From the NCBI GenBank assembly GCA_016303175.1, contig JAEDMF010000014.1:1-18819 (forward strand): a DNA stretch of 18,819 nt. The letters run 5' to 3'. Position numbers and translations under genes: made by a program. The notes beneath the pieces are model-generated. The model searched no databases. It saw only the letters and a list, made by a program, of their open reading frames with translations, and was not told where the DNA came from. Below are positions 8,736 to 15,550 of the stretch, in pieces (the stretch's first letter is position 1; each line of letters opens with the position of its first letter). Origin of the DNA: Bacteroidales bacterium. GTDB lineage: Bacteria > Bacteroidota > Bacteroidia > Bacteroidales > UBA932.

Positions 8736-9293
8736 GTGAGGTACAAATTGAAGAAATTTCTATTCATATATTCGGACGAGGAAATAAAGCAGCTCGTCAG
8801 ACGATGCTACGGCAGGATGAAGGCCTACATTATGAAAATGGCCTCGCTGAGCAGCGATGATGCCGACGACATCCTGCAGGAGACACTGCTCAAACTTCTC
8901 GAAAAACAGCCGTCCGTACTCAAGAGCAAAATAGACGGTTATCTCTTCCGTATGGTCAGAAATGCCTGCGTGAATTTCCGCACTCGGGGGGGGCACAACA
9001 GGACTGTCAGCCTGGACAAGATGGAAACGGATGCTGCCCTGAACCTGCTTTCCGAGCTTGATTTCGAAAATGCCGAGTTGAAGGAAGCCTCGCGCGAAGC
9101 GGATTTGAACGTAATTCTGGATTTCGCAGACCAGCTGCCGCTGCGCACGAATGAAATTTTCAGAATGAGCCGGCTGGAAGGCAAAAAACACGCGGAAATA
9201 GCGATGGAGCTCGGTATATCCGTCAGGGCCGTCGAAAAACATCTCCAGAAATCAGTGACGAAATACAGGGAAGAATTCAAAAAATTCTCGTGA
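8736..9293 (+). CDS. ECF RNA polymerase sigma-70 factor (Bacteroides expansion type)
   Basis: This sigma factor of up to 185 residues directs RNA polymerase to its target promoters, most likely those of the adjacent susCD locus. Region 2 is at about 19-80 ('LVRRCYGRMKAYI', 'DADDILQETLLKLLEKQ', 'DGYLFRMVRNACVNF'). Region 4 is at about 130-182 ('LPLRTNEIFRMSRLEGKKH', then the helix-turn-helix 'AEIAMELGISVRAVEKHLQK'). No ATG is available before region 2. GTG at 8736 is the longest start. TTG at 8748 is an equally good choice, because GAGG (8738-8741) sits 6 bases ahead of it as a Shine-Dalgarno site, giving 181 residues. Either way a weak start codon is used. The gene is divergent from its presumed anti-sigma partner and is followed by a terminator hairpin. 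Confidence 0.93.
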   Translation: MRYKLKKFLFIYSDEEIKQLVRRCYGRMKAYIMKMASLSSDDADDILQETLLKLLEKQPSVLKSKIDGYLFRMVRNACVNFRTRGGHNRTVSLDKMETDAALNLLSELDFENAELKEASREADLNVILDFADQLPLRTNEIFRMSRLEGKKHAEIAMELGISVRAVEKHLQKSVTKYREEFKKFS

Positions 9294-9299
9294 AAATGA

Positions 9300-9329
9300 T
9301 GAAAATCCGGTTCGGGTTTTCATTTTTTT
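9300..9329 (+). terminator. Rho-independent terminator after the sigma factor gene
   Basis: TGAAAATCC (9300-9308) pairs with GGGTTTTCA (9314-9322), with one T-G pair and a 5-base loop, followed by seven T residues (9323-9329). It starts 7 bases after the sigma stop codon, so it should separate sigma transcription from the peptide and surface-protein genes downstream, or allow partial read-through. Confidence 0.75.
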
Positions 9330-9369
9330 GTGTCTTTCTTTTCAGAAAGCAACTATAATCGATATCATT

Positions 9370-9510
9370 ATGGAACCAAAATCACTCAAAATCAGTCAGA
9401 AGTACGACAGACCGAATCTGAGAGTACTCTGTTACGACATGAACGACAATGTACTCTCCGCCAGTACAGAAAACATCGCAATAGACAATTCGTGGACTTG
9501 GGATGAATAA
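9370..9510 (+). CDS. Small 46-residue protein of unknown function preceding a fimbrillin-like gene
   Basis: The ATG at 9370 begins MEPKSLKISQKYDRPNL and the protein ends in a short acidic/aromatic tail, NSWTWDE. In between is 'VLCYDMNDNVLSASTENI'. It has no signal peptide or membrane segment. From memory, very short ORFs with a 'Y..P...V' start, a central 'VLxxS..TE' and a 'W' near the end are common beside fimbrillin-like genes in Bacteroidales and are normally left as hypothetical. This one fits that pattern in size, layout and position: its TAA is 16 bases before the ATG of the fimbrillin-like lipoprotein gene. The same frame is open further upstream to an ATG at 9328, but that start would lie in the terminator T-tract. 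Function is unknown. Confidence 0.6.
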   Translation: MEPKSLKISQKYDRPNLRVLCYDMNDNVLSASTENIAIDNSWTWDE

Positions 9511-9513
9511 TAT

Positions 9514-9518
9514 GGAGG
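9514..9518 (+). promoter_or_regulatory. Shine-Dalgarno site fixing the start of the fimbrillin-like lipoprotein
   Basis: GGAGG lies 8 bases before ATG 9527. It excludes the in-frame ATG codons at 9503 and 9512, which would put extra residues ahead of a normal MKKTL signal peptide. Confidence 0.75.
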
Positions 9519-9526
9519 CCTTTATT

Positions 9527-12475
9527 ATGAAAAAAACACTTATCTCATCTGCACTCTGCCTGCTCTGCGCGGCAGCCTGCACCAAAGACCCCGGCTTTGA
9601 CTCCATAGACGGCGGCAAAACCATAATCAGGGTAACTTCAGACGCCACAAAGACGACTTTGGGCGAAATCCACGACGGTATACGCCCCGTTCTTTGGACC
9701 AAGGGCGATGCCATAAACATGAACGGCATAGCATCCGCAGCACTTGACATCGAAGGCAGCGCATTATCCGCCGACTTTGTATTTGAAGGTAAGCTGGAAA
9801 CTCCCTACAACGCCGTTTATCCCGCATCCGCATATTCCGACGGAGCTCTCAACCTTTCTGCATTCCAGCAGGGTACAGAAGATAACATCGCAAACGGTCA
9901 GCTCCCTATGGTGGGCAGTTCAGAGGATGAAAACATCACTATGAAACATGTGTGCGGCCTACTCGGAATCAGCCTCAAGGCCGAAGGCGAGGGTGTAAAG
10001 ATACGCCACATAGAAGTCAGCACCAAAGGAGGGGAACAAATTTGCGGCAAATTCAACATAGATTTCAACAAGCCGACCATCTCGGCCGACGGCACGGGCG
10101 GCAACAGCATCACTCTTATTACCCAGGCCGAGCTCAGTACAGAAGCATTGAACTTCAACGTAGTCATCCCCGCCGGCATCTATTCCGACGGTTTCACGGT
10201 TAAAGTCGTTGACGAACTGGGTCGGGTTATGGTGAAAACCCTTTCCGGCAGCCGTAGCATAGTAGCACATAAACTGATGGCCCTGCCCGAAATCACCTTC
10301 GTACCCAATGCGGAAGACGAAGCTCTGGAGATTTCCTCCGCAGCCGAATGGAACAGTTTTGTTATGGCCTACAACAACGGAGACTGCCCCTCATCACAAA
10401 TAGTGAAGATTACACAGGATTTGGACTTCAGCGACATAGCCTCCGACGCATACATACCCCTCGGCAAAAAGACAACTCAGGCCAAGTTCCCCGCCGAGGA
10501 GAACATTTATTTCGAGGGTACCCTTCTCGGTGGAGGCCACACCATAAAGAACCTCGACACTGACATTCCTCTGATTCAGGTCATAGGCGCACATGCTTTA
10601 GTACAGGACCTGAACATAGATACCACCTGCGACTTCACGGTTTGGTATGACGGCACAAGCCAGATTGAGTTCGGGCCTCTGGCCTCATACTGCTCCGACG
10701 GCACAGTAAAGAACTGCCACACAGCTGCCAACATAACCCTCAAACAGTATAAAAACATTGCCAACAAAAACAAAATGTATGTGGGCGGATTCATCGGCCG
10801 CAACAGGGGAGCCCAAATCTTCGACTGCACGTCAGCATCCACCATTACTGTCGATGCTTCCTATGTAGTTACTTACAACAAAAACGAAGAATACCATTTC
10901 TACATCGGCGGCTTCACGGGTTACTGTTCCAATGGACTGGGTTTGATTGAAGGATGCAGCAACAGCGGCGATATTACAATCGCAGGCACGGCTATCAATA
11001 TTTACGCCGGCGGCATCTGCGCCAATGCAACCGCAGGCACTCTCAAGGACTGCACCAACTCGGGCAACATCTCCTTCAGCACTCCACGCGCGAGCAAGGA
11101 CCCCTGCAAATTCTTCTTGGCAGGCGGCATAGCCGGAGAATGCGCAATGAATATCATAGGTTGCAGCAACTCAGGCAACATCACCTCATCATCCAATGTG
11201 AAACAACACATGCTCGGAGGCATTGCCGGCCAGATTACCAAGGAAAACATTACCCTGACCGACAACACCAATTCCGGCAACATCACGACTACATCAGGGC
11301 TGCGCAATCTCTACTGCGGCGGACTCTACGGCCGAATCAAGGCAATACAGGACAATCTCGTACTGAACGGAGAACCCAGCACGGGCATCATCAAGATCGG
11401 AGAGACTGAAAACAGCGGCAATACCTTTCTCTATTGCGGCGGACTCATCGGACAGGCCACGGCCAACATCAAAGTCAGCGGCAACGCCACCTGGACCAAA
11501 AGCATAGACTACACCTTCAAGGCAGCCAATGCGGCGGCAGAATCCTTCTTCGGAGGCATTATAGGCTGCGCATACGGAGCCACAGTGTCCTTGTCCGGAT
11601 TCAGTTCTGCCGGAGCCATTACAATGAATTCGGCAGCTGTCACACTGAATCACGCCGTTGCGGCAATGGGCGGCATACTCGGAGGGTCCACTGCCGGCGC
11701 AACTATCGAAGATTGCATCAACAGCAGCACTGTCACAATGACTGAATCCACTGTCCAAGCCAACGGAAAGGCAATGCACATCGGAGGCATAGCCGGCCTT
11801 GTGCGCGGAGGAAAAGTTGTAATAAGGAATTGCAGCAACAGCGCGCAAATAAGCAACCGGGATTGGAACAACCAAATTTGGTCATCATACACCGGCAACT
11901 TCACCGGAGGCATCATAGGCAGTGTAGGATATATGGCTGACAACGCCTTCGAGTCAATTATTGAAAACTGCACCATCACAGGCAGGGTATATGCCCTCAG
12001 AGGTGGCGCAGGCGGCATTGCAGGCTATGCTTCCAAAACCGCAATTTCAAACTGCAATGTGCTTACTGACAGCAATGGATATACTCTCTATCGCGGTGCT
12101 CCCGCAGGCGGCATAGTCGGAGTATCGGAAAACTGCTCCATCAGCGGATGTATCGTAAAAAAGACGGTACATGCAGTAGAAAAAGGTTCTTGCAAGGGTT
12201 ACGCCGGCGGCATAGTAGGAGAATGTGTGGGAACAAGCATTGACGGAAGCAAGTACTATGGCGACCTCGACACCGAAGGTAACATAGTCGACTACGTCGG
12301 AGGCATCATCGGCTCTGCCGACGCAGCCAGCACCATAGGCACGACCGCCGCCTGCAGTTTCGGAGGTACTATAGGAGGCACTGCCGTTACCGCAGACAAC
12401 TTCTCCACTATTCCTGCCGACGGCAGCAAAAACGCCACTGTAGGTACTGTAACTCTCTGGGATGGAACGCTTTAG
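9527..12475 (+). CDS. Fimbrillin-like lipoprotein with about 15 GLUG-type repeats
   Basis: This 982-residue surface lipoprotein has a signal peptide ending CAAAC (Cys18). Residues about 28-260 resemble the N-terminal domain of Bacteroidales fimbrillin-family proteins ('SDATKTTL', then 'LWTKGDAI', 'YNAVYPASAY' and 'VVIPAGIYSDGFTVKVVD'). Residues about 263-360 hold an entry module with 'AAEWNSFVMA', 'ITQDLDFSD' and 'FEGTLLGGGHTIKNL', equivalent to the one in the BACON/GLUG lipoprotein of the susCD operon. From about 420 to 945, some 15 imperfect repeats start GGIxG/GGFxG and usually contain 'C.NSGNIT', consistent with a beta-helix-like fibre. It could act in adhesion or glycan binding. There is no enzyme motif and no recognised C-terminal sorting signal. 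It ends ahead of two hairpins. The fold assignment is by pattern only. Confidence 0.88.
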   Translation: MKKTLISSALCLLCAAACTKDPGFDSIDGGKTIIRVTSDATKTTLGEIHDGIRPVLWTKGDAINMNGIASAALDIEGSALSADFVFEGKLETPYNAVYPASAYSDGALNLSAFQQGTEDNIANGQLPMVGSSEDENITMKHVCGLLGISLKAEGEGVKIRHIEVSTKGGEQICGKFNIDFNKPTISADGTGGNSITLITQAELSTEALNFNVVIPAGIYSDGFTVKVVDELGRVMVKTLSGSRSIVAHKLMALPEITFVPNAEDEALEISSAAEWNSFVMAYNNGDCPSSQIVKITQDLDFSDIASDAYIPLGKKTTQAKFPAEENIYFEGTLLGGGHTIKNLDTDIPLIQVIGAHALVQDLNIDTTCDFTVWYDGTSQIEFGPLASYCSDGTVKNCHTAANITLKQYKNIANKNKMYVGGFIGRNRGAQIFDCTSASTITVDASYVVTYNKNEEYHFYIGGFTGYCSNGLGLIEGCSNSGDITIAGTAINIYAGGICANATAGTLKDCTNSGNISFSTPRASKDPCKFFLAGGIAGECAMNIIGCSNSGNITSSSNVKQHMLGGIAGQITKENITLTDNTNSGNITTTSGLRNLYCGGLYGRIKAIQDNLVLNGEPSTGIIKIGETENSGNTFLYCGGLIGQATANIKVSGNATWTKSIDYTFKAANAAAESFFGGIIGCAYGATVSLSGFSSAGAITMNSAAVTLNHAVAAMGGILGGSTAGATIEDCINSSTVTMTESTVQANGKAMHIGGIAGLVRGGKVVIRNCSNSAQISNRDWNNQIWSSYTGNFTGGIIGSVGYMADNAFESIIENCTITGRVYALRGGAGGIAGYASKTAISNCNVLTDSNGYTLYRGAPAGGIVGVSENCSISGCIVKKTVHAVEKGSCKGYAGGIVGECVGTSIDGSKYYGDLDTEGNIVDYVGGIIGSADAASTIGTTAACSFGGTIGGTAVTADNFSTIPADGSKNATVGTVTLWDGTL
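10780..12345 (+). repeat. Coding tandem repeat block (GGIxG...C.NSGNIT units)
   Basis: About 15 degenerate units, mostly 30-45 codons apart, begin GGFIG, GGFTG, GGICA, GGIAG, GGLYG, GGLIG, GGIIG, GGILG or GGIVG. Many carry 'DCTNSGNI' or 'GCSNSGNI' about 10-15 residues later. Copies differ clearly at DNA level, so this is an old, selected protein repeat rather than a recent expansion. Boundaries are approximate. Confidence 0.75.
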
Positions 12476-12481
12476 CAAGCT

Positions 12482-12520
12482 AAGTCCGGAGGCGTCCTCC
12501 TGCGATATTTTCCGGACTTT
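12482..12520 (+). terminator. Hairpin after the fimbrillin-like gene (probable terminator)
   Basis: AAGTCCGGA (12482-12490) pairs perfectly with TCCGGACTT (12511-12519), seven bases after the stop codon. The loop overlaps a second possible stem, GGAGG/CCTCC. The T-run is short, so it may act as a processing or stability hairpin together with the next one. Confidence 0.55.
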
Positions 12521-12542
12521 ATCCTCTCAATCAGACTAATTT

Positions 12543-12569
12543 AAGCCCCTGTCCATCCGGCAGGGGTTT
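12543..12569 (+). terminator. Second hairpin upstream of the transporter operon
   Basis: CCCCTG (12546-12551) pairs with CAGGGG (12561-12566), extended by one G-T and two A-T pairs, with a 9-base loop and only three T residues. It lies in the 139-bp gap between the surface-protein gene and the transporter operon. It could be a backup terminator or a leader structure of the transporter mRNA. No consensus promoter was found in the gap. Confidence 0.45.
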
Positions 12570-12614
12570 CAGTAATCCTCAAACATCTTCAAGCAAAGCA
12601 CCAGACATTCTATA

Positions 12615-13946
12615 ATGACCGGAACAAAATACAGCAAATGGACGAAATGGGGTGTATTCGGAGCCGCAACACTCGGATATGCCCTTTTTTATGTATGCCG
12701 CCTGAGCCTGAACGTGGTGAAAAAGCCCATTGTCGATGCCGGCTACCTTACCGAGGCCCAGCTGGGCGTAATAGGCTCCGCCCTGTTTTTCTCCTATGCC
12801 ATAGGCAAGTTCGTGAACGGCTTTCTCGCAGACAGAGTCAACGTGCGCTATCTTATGGCTGGAGGGCTGCTCATTGCCTCTCTTGTCAACTTTGCTCTCG
12901 GCTTCGCCATCCCCTTCTGGGCCTTTGCCATACTGTGGGGGTTGAACGGCTGGGTACAGTCCGTGGGAGGTCCGTGCAGCGTCATCTCCCTTAACCGCTG
13001 GTTTGACGACAGACAGAGAGGCACGGTGTACGGCTTCTGGAGCGCCAGCCACAATATAGGCGAAGCCCTTACCTTCATTCTCACTTCTTTCGTGGTGGGA
13101 GCCTTGGGCTGGCAATGGGGCTTCAGGAGCGCTGCTTGCCTCGGAGCTGTGGGAGTTGTACTCATTTTCACCTTTCTCAAGGGAGCTCCCGGACAGGCTT
13201 TGACAGAGCCACGCACCACACAGGACGAATGCTCCGAAACTGCGCAGGAACCGCACGAGGGCCAAGCCCCACAAGAATCCCGGGCATCGCAGGCGTCCGT
13301 GAACCGCAAGCAGCTCGAGGTGCTCAAGAACCCCCTGATTTGGGCTCTGGCCCTCGCGAGCGCCTTTATGTATATCGCCCGCTACGCTGTAAACAGTTGG
13401 GGCGTGTACTACCTTGAAGCCCATAAAGGCTACACCCTAGAGGCTGCCGGGTCGCTGATTGCCGTCAGTTCGGTCTGCGGCGTGGTGGGCACAGTTTTTT
13501 CGGGCCTCATTTCGGACAAGTTCTTCCATAGTGACAGGAACATTCCCGCCTTCATATTCAGCCTGATGAACCTGCTCTCCCTGCTGCTCTTCCTGTTTGG
13601 TCCCGGTGACTGCTACTGGCTGGACATCGTCTCAATGATACTTTTCGGCATATCCATCGGCGTACTCATCTGCTTTCTCGGAGGTCTTATGGCCGTGGAC
13701 CTTGCTCCCAAGGAGGCAACCGGAGCCGCTCTGGGAGTAATCGGAGTGTCGAGCTATATGGCAGCAGGACTTCAGGATATAGTCAGCGGCGCCCTAATCG
13801 AGACCGGCAAGACCATTGTGGACGGCGCGACCGTTTATGACTTCCACCAGATAAGGATATTCTGGACAGCTGCAGCGGCCATTTCCCTACTGCTACTCGG
13901 AATCATAGTGCTGAAGACCGGCAAAAAAAAGACAACAAAAAATTAA
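12615..13946 (+). CDS. Organophosphate:phosphate antiporter family MFS transporter (GlpT/UhpT/UhpC-like)
   Basis: This 443-residue inner-membrane protein has about 12 membrane segments. It matches the OPA family: 'GYALFYVCRLSLNVVKKPI' in TM1, 'LGVIGSALFFSYAIGKFVNG' in TM2, 'NRWFDDRQRGTVYGFWSASH' near TM4, and 'YIARYAVNSWGVYYL' in TM7. Arg29, His146 and Arg256 sit where GlpT has the two phosphate-binding arginines and its central His, so a phosphorylated small substrate exchanged for phosphate is likely. The TM6-TM7 cytoplasmic loop (about 190-232) is long and rich in Glu, Gln, Ala, Thr and Ser. It is first in an operon with a secreted hydrolase, NanE and a phosphohexomutase, pointing to a phosphosugar or phospho-amino sugar. 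A UhpC-type sensor role is less likely because no UhpA/UhpB genes are adjacent. No Shine-Dalgarno site is seen. Confidence 0.92.
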   Translation: MTGTKYSKWTKWGVFGAATLGYALFYVCRLSLNVVKKPIVDAGYLTEAQLGVIGSALFFSYAIGKFVNGFLADRVNVRYLMAGGLLIASLVNFALGFAIPFWAFAILWGLNGWVQSVGGPCSVISLNRWFDDRQRGTVYGFWSASHNIGEALTFILTSFVVGALGWQWGFRSAACLGAVGVVLIFTFLKGAPGQALTEPRTTQDECSETAQEPHEGQAPQESRASQASVNRKQLEVLKNPLIWALALASAFMYIARYAVNSWGVYYLEAHKGYTLEAAGSLIAVSSVCGVVGTVFSGLISDKFFHSDRNIPAFIFSLMNLLSLLLFLFGPGDCYWLDIVSMILFGISIGVLICFLGGLMAVDLAPKEATGAALGVIGVSSYMAAGLQDIVSGALIETGKTIVDGATVYDFHQIRIFWTAAAAISLLLLGIIVLKTGKKKTTKN

Positions 13947-13958
13947 ATATCTGAAAAT

Positions 13959-14801
13959 ATGACAAAAAACATCTCGTTCCTGCTCTCGCTTCTGCTCCTG
14001 TTCGGCGGACTGAATATGGAAGCAAAGAAAAGCAAAAGTGTAAACCTGCGTTTCGGCACCTACAACATACGCGGGGAACATATCAACGACAAAGGGACGA
14101 TCAACGAATGGTCTGTCCGCAAAGACAATTTCTGCAAGGATATGCTGGAGCAGGATTTCGACATAGTGGGTATGCAGGAGGTCAAGGCCAATCAATTGGA
14201 ATACATACGCGAACAGACGGGATATAGTGTCGTGGGCAGCAGAGGACTGTTCGACCCCATCTTCTACAAAAGCGACAGGTTCGAACTGCTGCGCTGCGAG
14301 ACTTTCTGGCTCTCCGAATCAATGGAACCATTCTCGAAGGGTTGGGACGGCAAATATGACCGCTACTGTACCTGGGCTGAATTCCGTGAGCGTAGCAGCG
14401 GAGTAAATTTCTTTGTATTCAACACTCACTTGGACCATCGAGGAGAGCTGGCACGTCAGGAAGGAGCTGCCCTGATATGCAGGGAAGCCGCCCGCATTGC
14501 CGCAGGGTCGCCCATATTCATTTGTGGCGATATGAACAGCCACGACGACTCCCGGGCATACGCCTCCTTTGCCGGGCACTACCTTGACGCGCGCAAAATT
14601 GCCGCTGAGGTCAGCGGGCCCGTCGGCACTTTCAACGGCTTTGGAAAGTACCTACCGCCCAAAGATAAGGACAAGATTGACTATATTTTCGTCAATGACC
14701 GCATTGCCGTGAAATCCTACAGGGTCGCCGTCACCGTACTCCCCAACGGCTCCTGCCCTTCAGACCACTGTCCAGTAATCATCGAAGCCAAAATTAAATG
14801 A
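13959..14801 (+). CDS. Secreted endonuclease/exonuclease/phosphatase (EEP) family hydrolase
   Basis: This 280-residue protein has a Sec signal peptide (1-22, ending NMEA), so it should act in the periplasm or outside. The EEP/DNase I fold active-site set is complete: Asn36 (TYNIRG), Glu74 (QEV), His157 (NTHLDHRG), Asp191/Asn193 (GDMN), Asp241 (KIDYIF) and Asp269/His270 (SDHCP). The family includes nucleases, sphingomyelinases, inositol phosphatases and phosphodiesterases, so the exact bond cut is not clear, but a metal-dependent phosphoester or phosphodiester is expected. It starts 12 bp after the transporter gene. Placed between a phosphosugar transporter and NanE, it could release a phosphorylated sugar from a phosphodiester-linked glycan. 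Nucleic acid scavenging is the main alternative. Confidence 0.9.
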   Translation: MTKNISFLLSLLLLFGGLNMEAKKSKSVNLRFGTYNIRGEHINDKGTINEWSVRKDNFCKDMLEQDFDIVGMQEVKANQLEYIREQTGYSVVGSRGLFDPIFYKSDRFELLRCETFWLSESMEPFSKGWDGKYDRYCTWAEFRERSSGVNFFVFNTHLDHRGELARQEGAALICREAARIAAGSPIFICGDMNSHDDSRAYASFAGHYLDARKIAAEVSGPVGTFNGFGKYLPPKDKDKIDYIFVNDRIAVKSYRVAVTVLPNGSCPSDHCPVIIEAKIK

Positions 14802-14818
14802 CCCAAATTTCGTAAAAG

Positions 14819-15529
14819 ATGACTGTTTTTGAACAAGTTAAAGGGAGGTTGATTGTCTCCTGCCAAGCAGAGGAGGGTTCTCCCTTCAATTCTCCCGAGG
14901 GGGTGTGCGCCTTCGCGCAATGTGCTCTTGACGGAGGCGCCGCCGCGATACGTTCCTGCGGTGTGGAAAAGACTGACTATATAATCAGGAACATCCCCCT
15001 GCCCGTAATTGGTTTGACCAAATCCCACTTTGAAGATGGATATGTACGCATCACCGGTTCTTTCAGCGAAGTGGAACAACTCATTGCAATCTCCACACCC
15101 CTGATTGCCGTGGACGGAACATTCCGTTCCAGAGAAAACTCTCTTGACGGTCCGGGATACATACGGGAAATCAAGAGACACCACCCGCATCAGTTGATTA
15201 TGGCTGACATTTCCACAGTGGAAGAAGCCCTTGCCTGCGTCGAAGCGGGGGCTGACTGCGTCTCCACCACCCTGTGCGGCTACACGCCGGACACCTGCAG
15301 CGAGTCCCTGTGCGGCCCTTCCATAAAGATGCTCAAAGACTGCGTACAGGCCCTTCCCGGACTGCCCGTATTCGCCGAAGGCAGATACAATACGCCTGCT
15401 GATGCCGCAAAGGCCATAGAAGCCGGGGCCTGGGCAGTAGTTGTGGGTTCATCCATAACCCGTCCCCAAGTCATCACAAAATGGTTTGCCGAGGCGGTAA
15501 GCAAAGCCGCGTCAGAGGTAATTGAGTAA
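14819..15529 (+). CDS. nanE: N-acetylmannosamine-6-phosphate 2-epimerase
   Basis: This 236-residue TIM-barrel enzyme converts ManNAc-6-phosphate to GlcNAc-6-phosphate in the cytoplasm. Family motifs are 'GGAAAIRS' (about 39-46), 'LPVIGLTKSHF' with Lys68 at the place of the catalytic lysine, 'LIMADISTVEEA' (126-137), 'AGADCVSTTLCGYT' (143-156), 'VFAEGRYNTPADA' with Glu187 at the place of the catalytic glutamate, and 'GAWAVVVGSSITRP' (203-216). The length is normal. It lies 17 bp after the EEP gene and 21 bp before the mutase. No NanA lyase, NanK kinase or sialidase is nearby, so the substrate may arrive already phosphorylated through the OPA transporter. The related ThiE/HisA-type barrels were set aside because of the full NanE motif set. 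Confidence 0.93.
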   Translation: MTVFEQVKGRLIVSCQAEEGSPFNSPEGVCAFAQCALDGGAAAIRSCGVEKTDYIIRNIPLPVIGLTKSHFEDGYVRITGSFSEVEQLIAISTPLIAVDGTFRSRENSLDGPGYIREIKRHHPHQLIMADISTVEEALACVEAGADCVSTTLCGYTPDTCSESLCGPSIKMLKDCVQALPGLPVFAEGRYNTPADAAKAIEAGAWAVVVGSSITRPQVITKWFAEAVSKAASEVIE

Positions 15530-15550
15530 TCCTCAAAAATAACATGCATC

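Noticed and set aside
8760..9242. 160-codon minus-strand frame opposite the sigma factor
   Set aside because: It is antisense to an ECF sigma factor with complete regions 2 and 4.
11294..11875. 193-codon minus-strand frame inside the fimbrillin-like gene
   Set aside because: It is the antisense of GGIxG repeats, Cys/Ser/Gly-rich and without a plausible start or domain.
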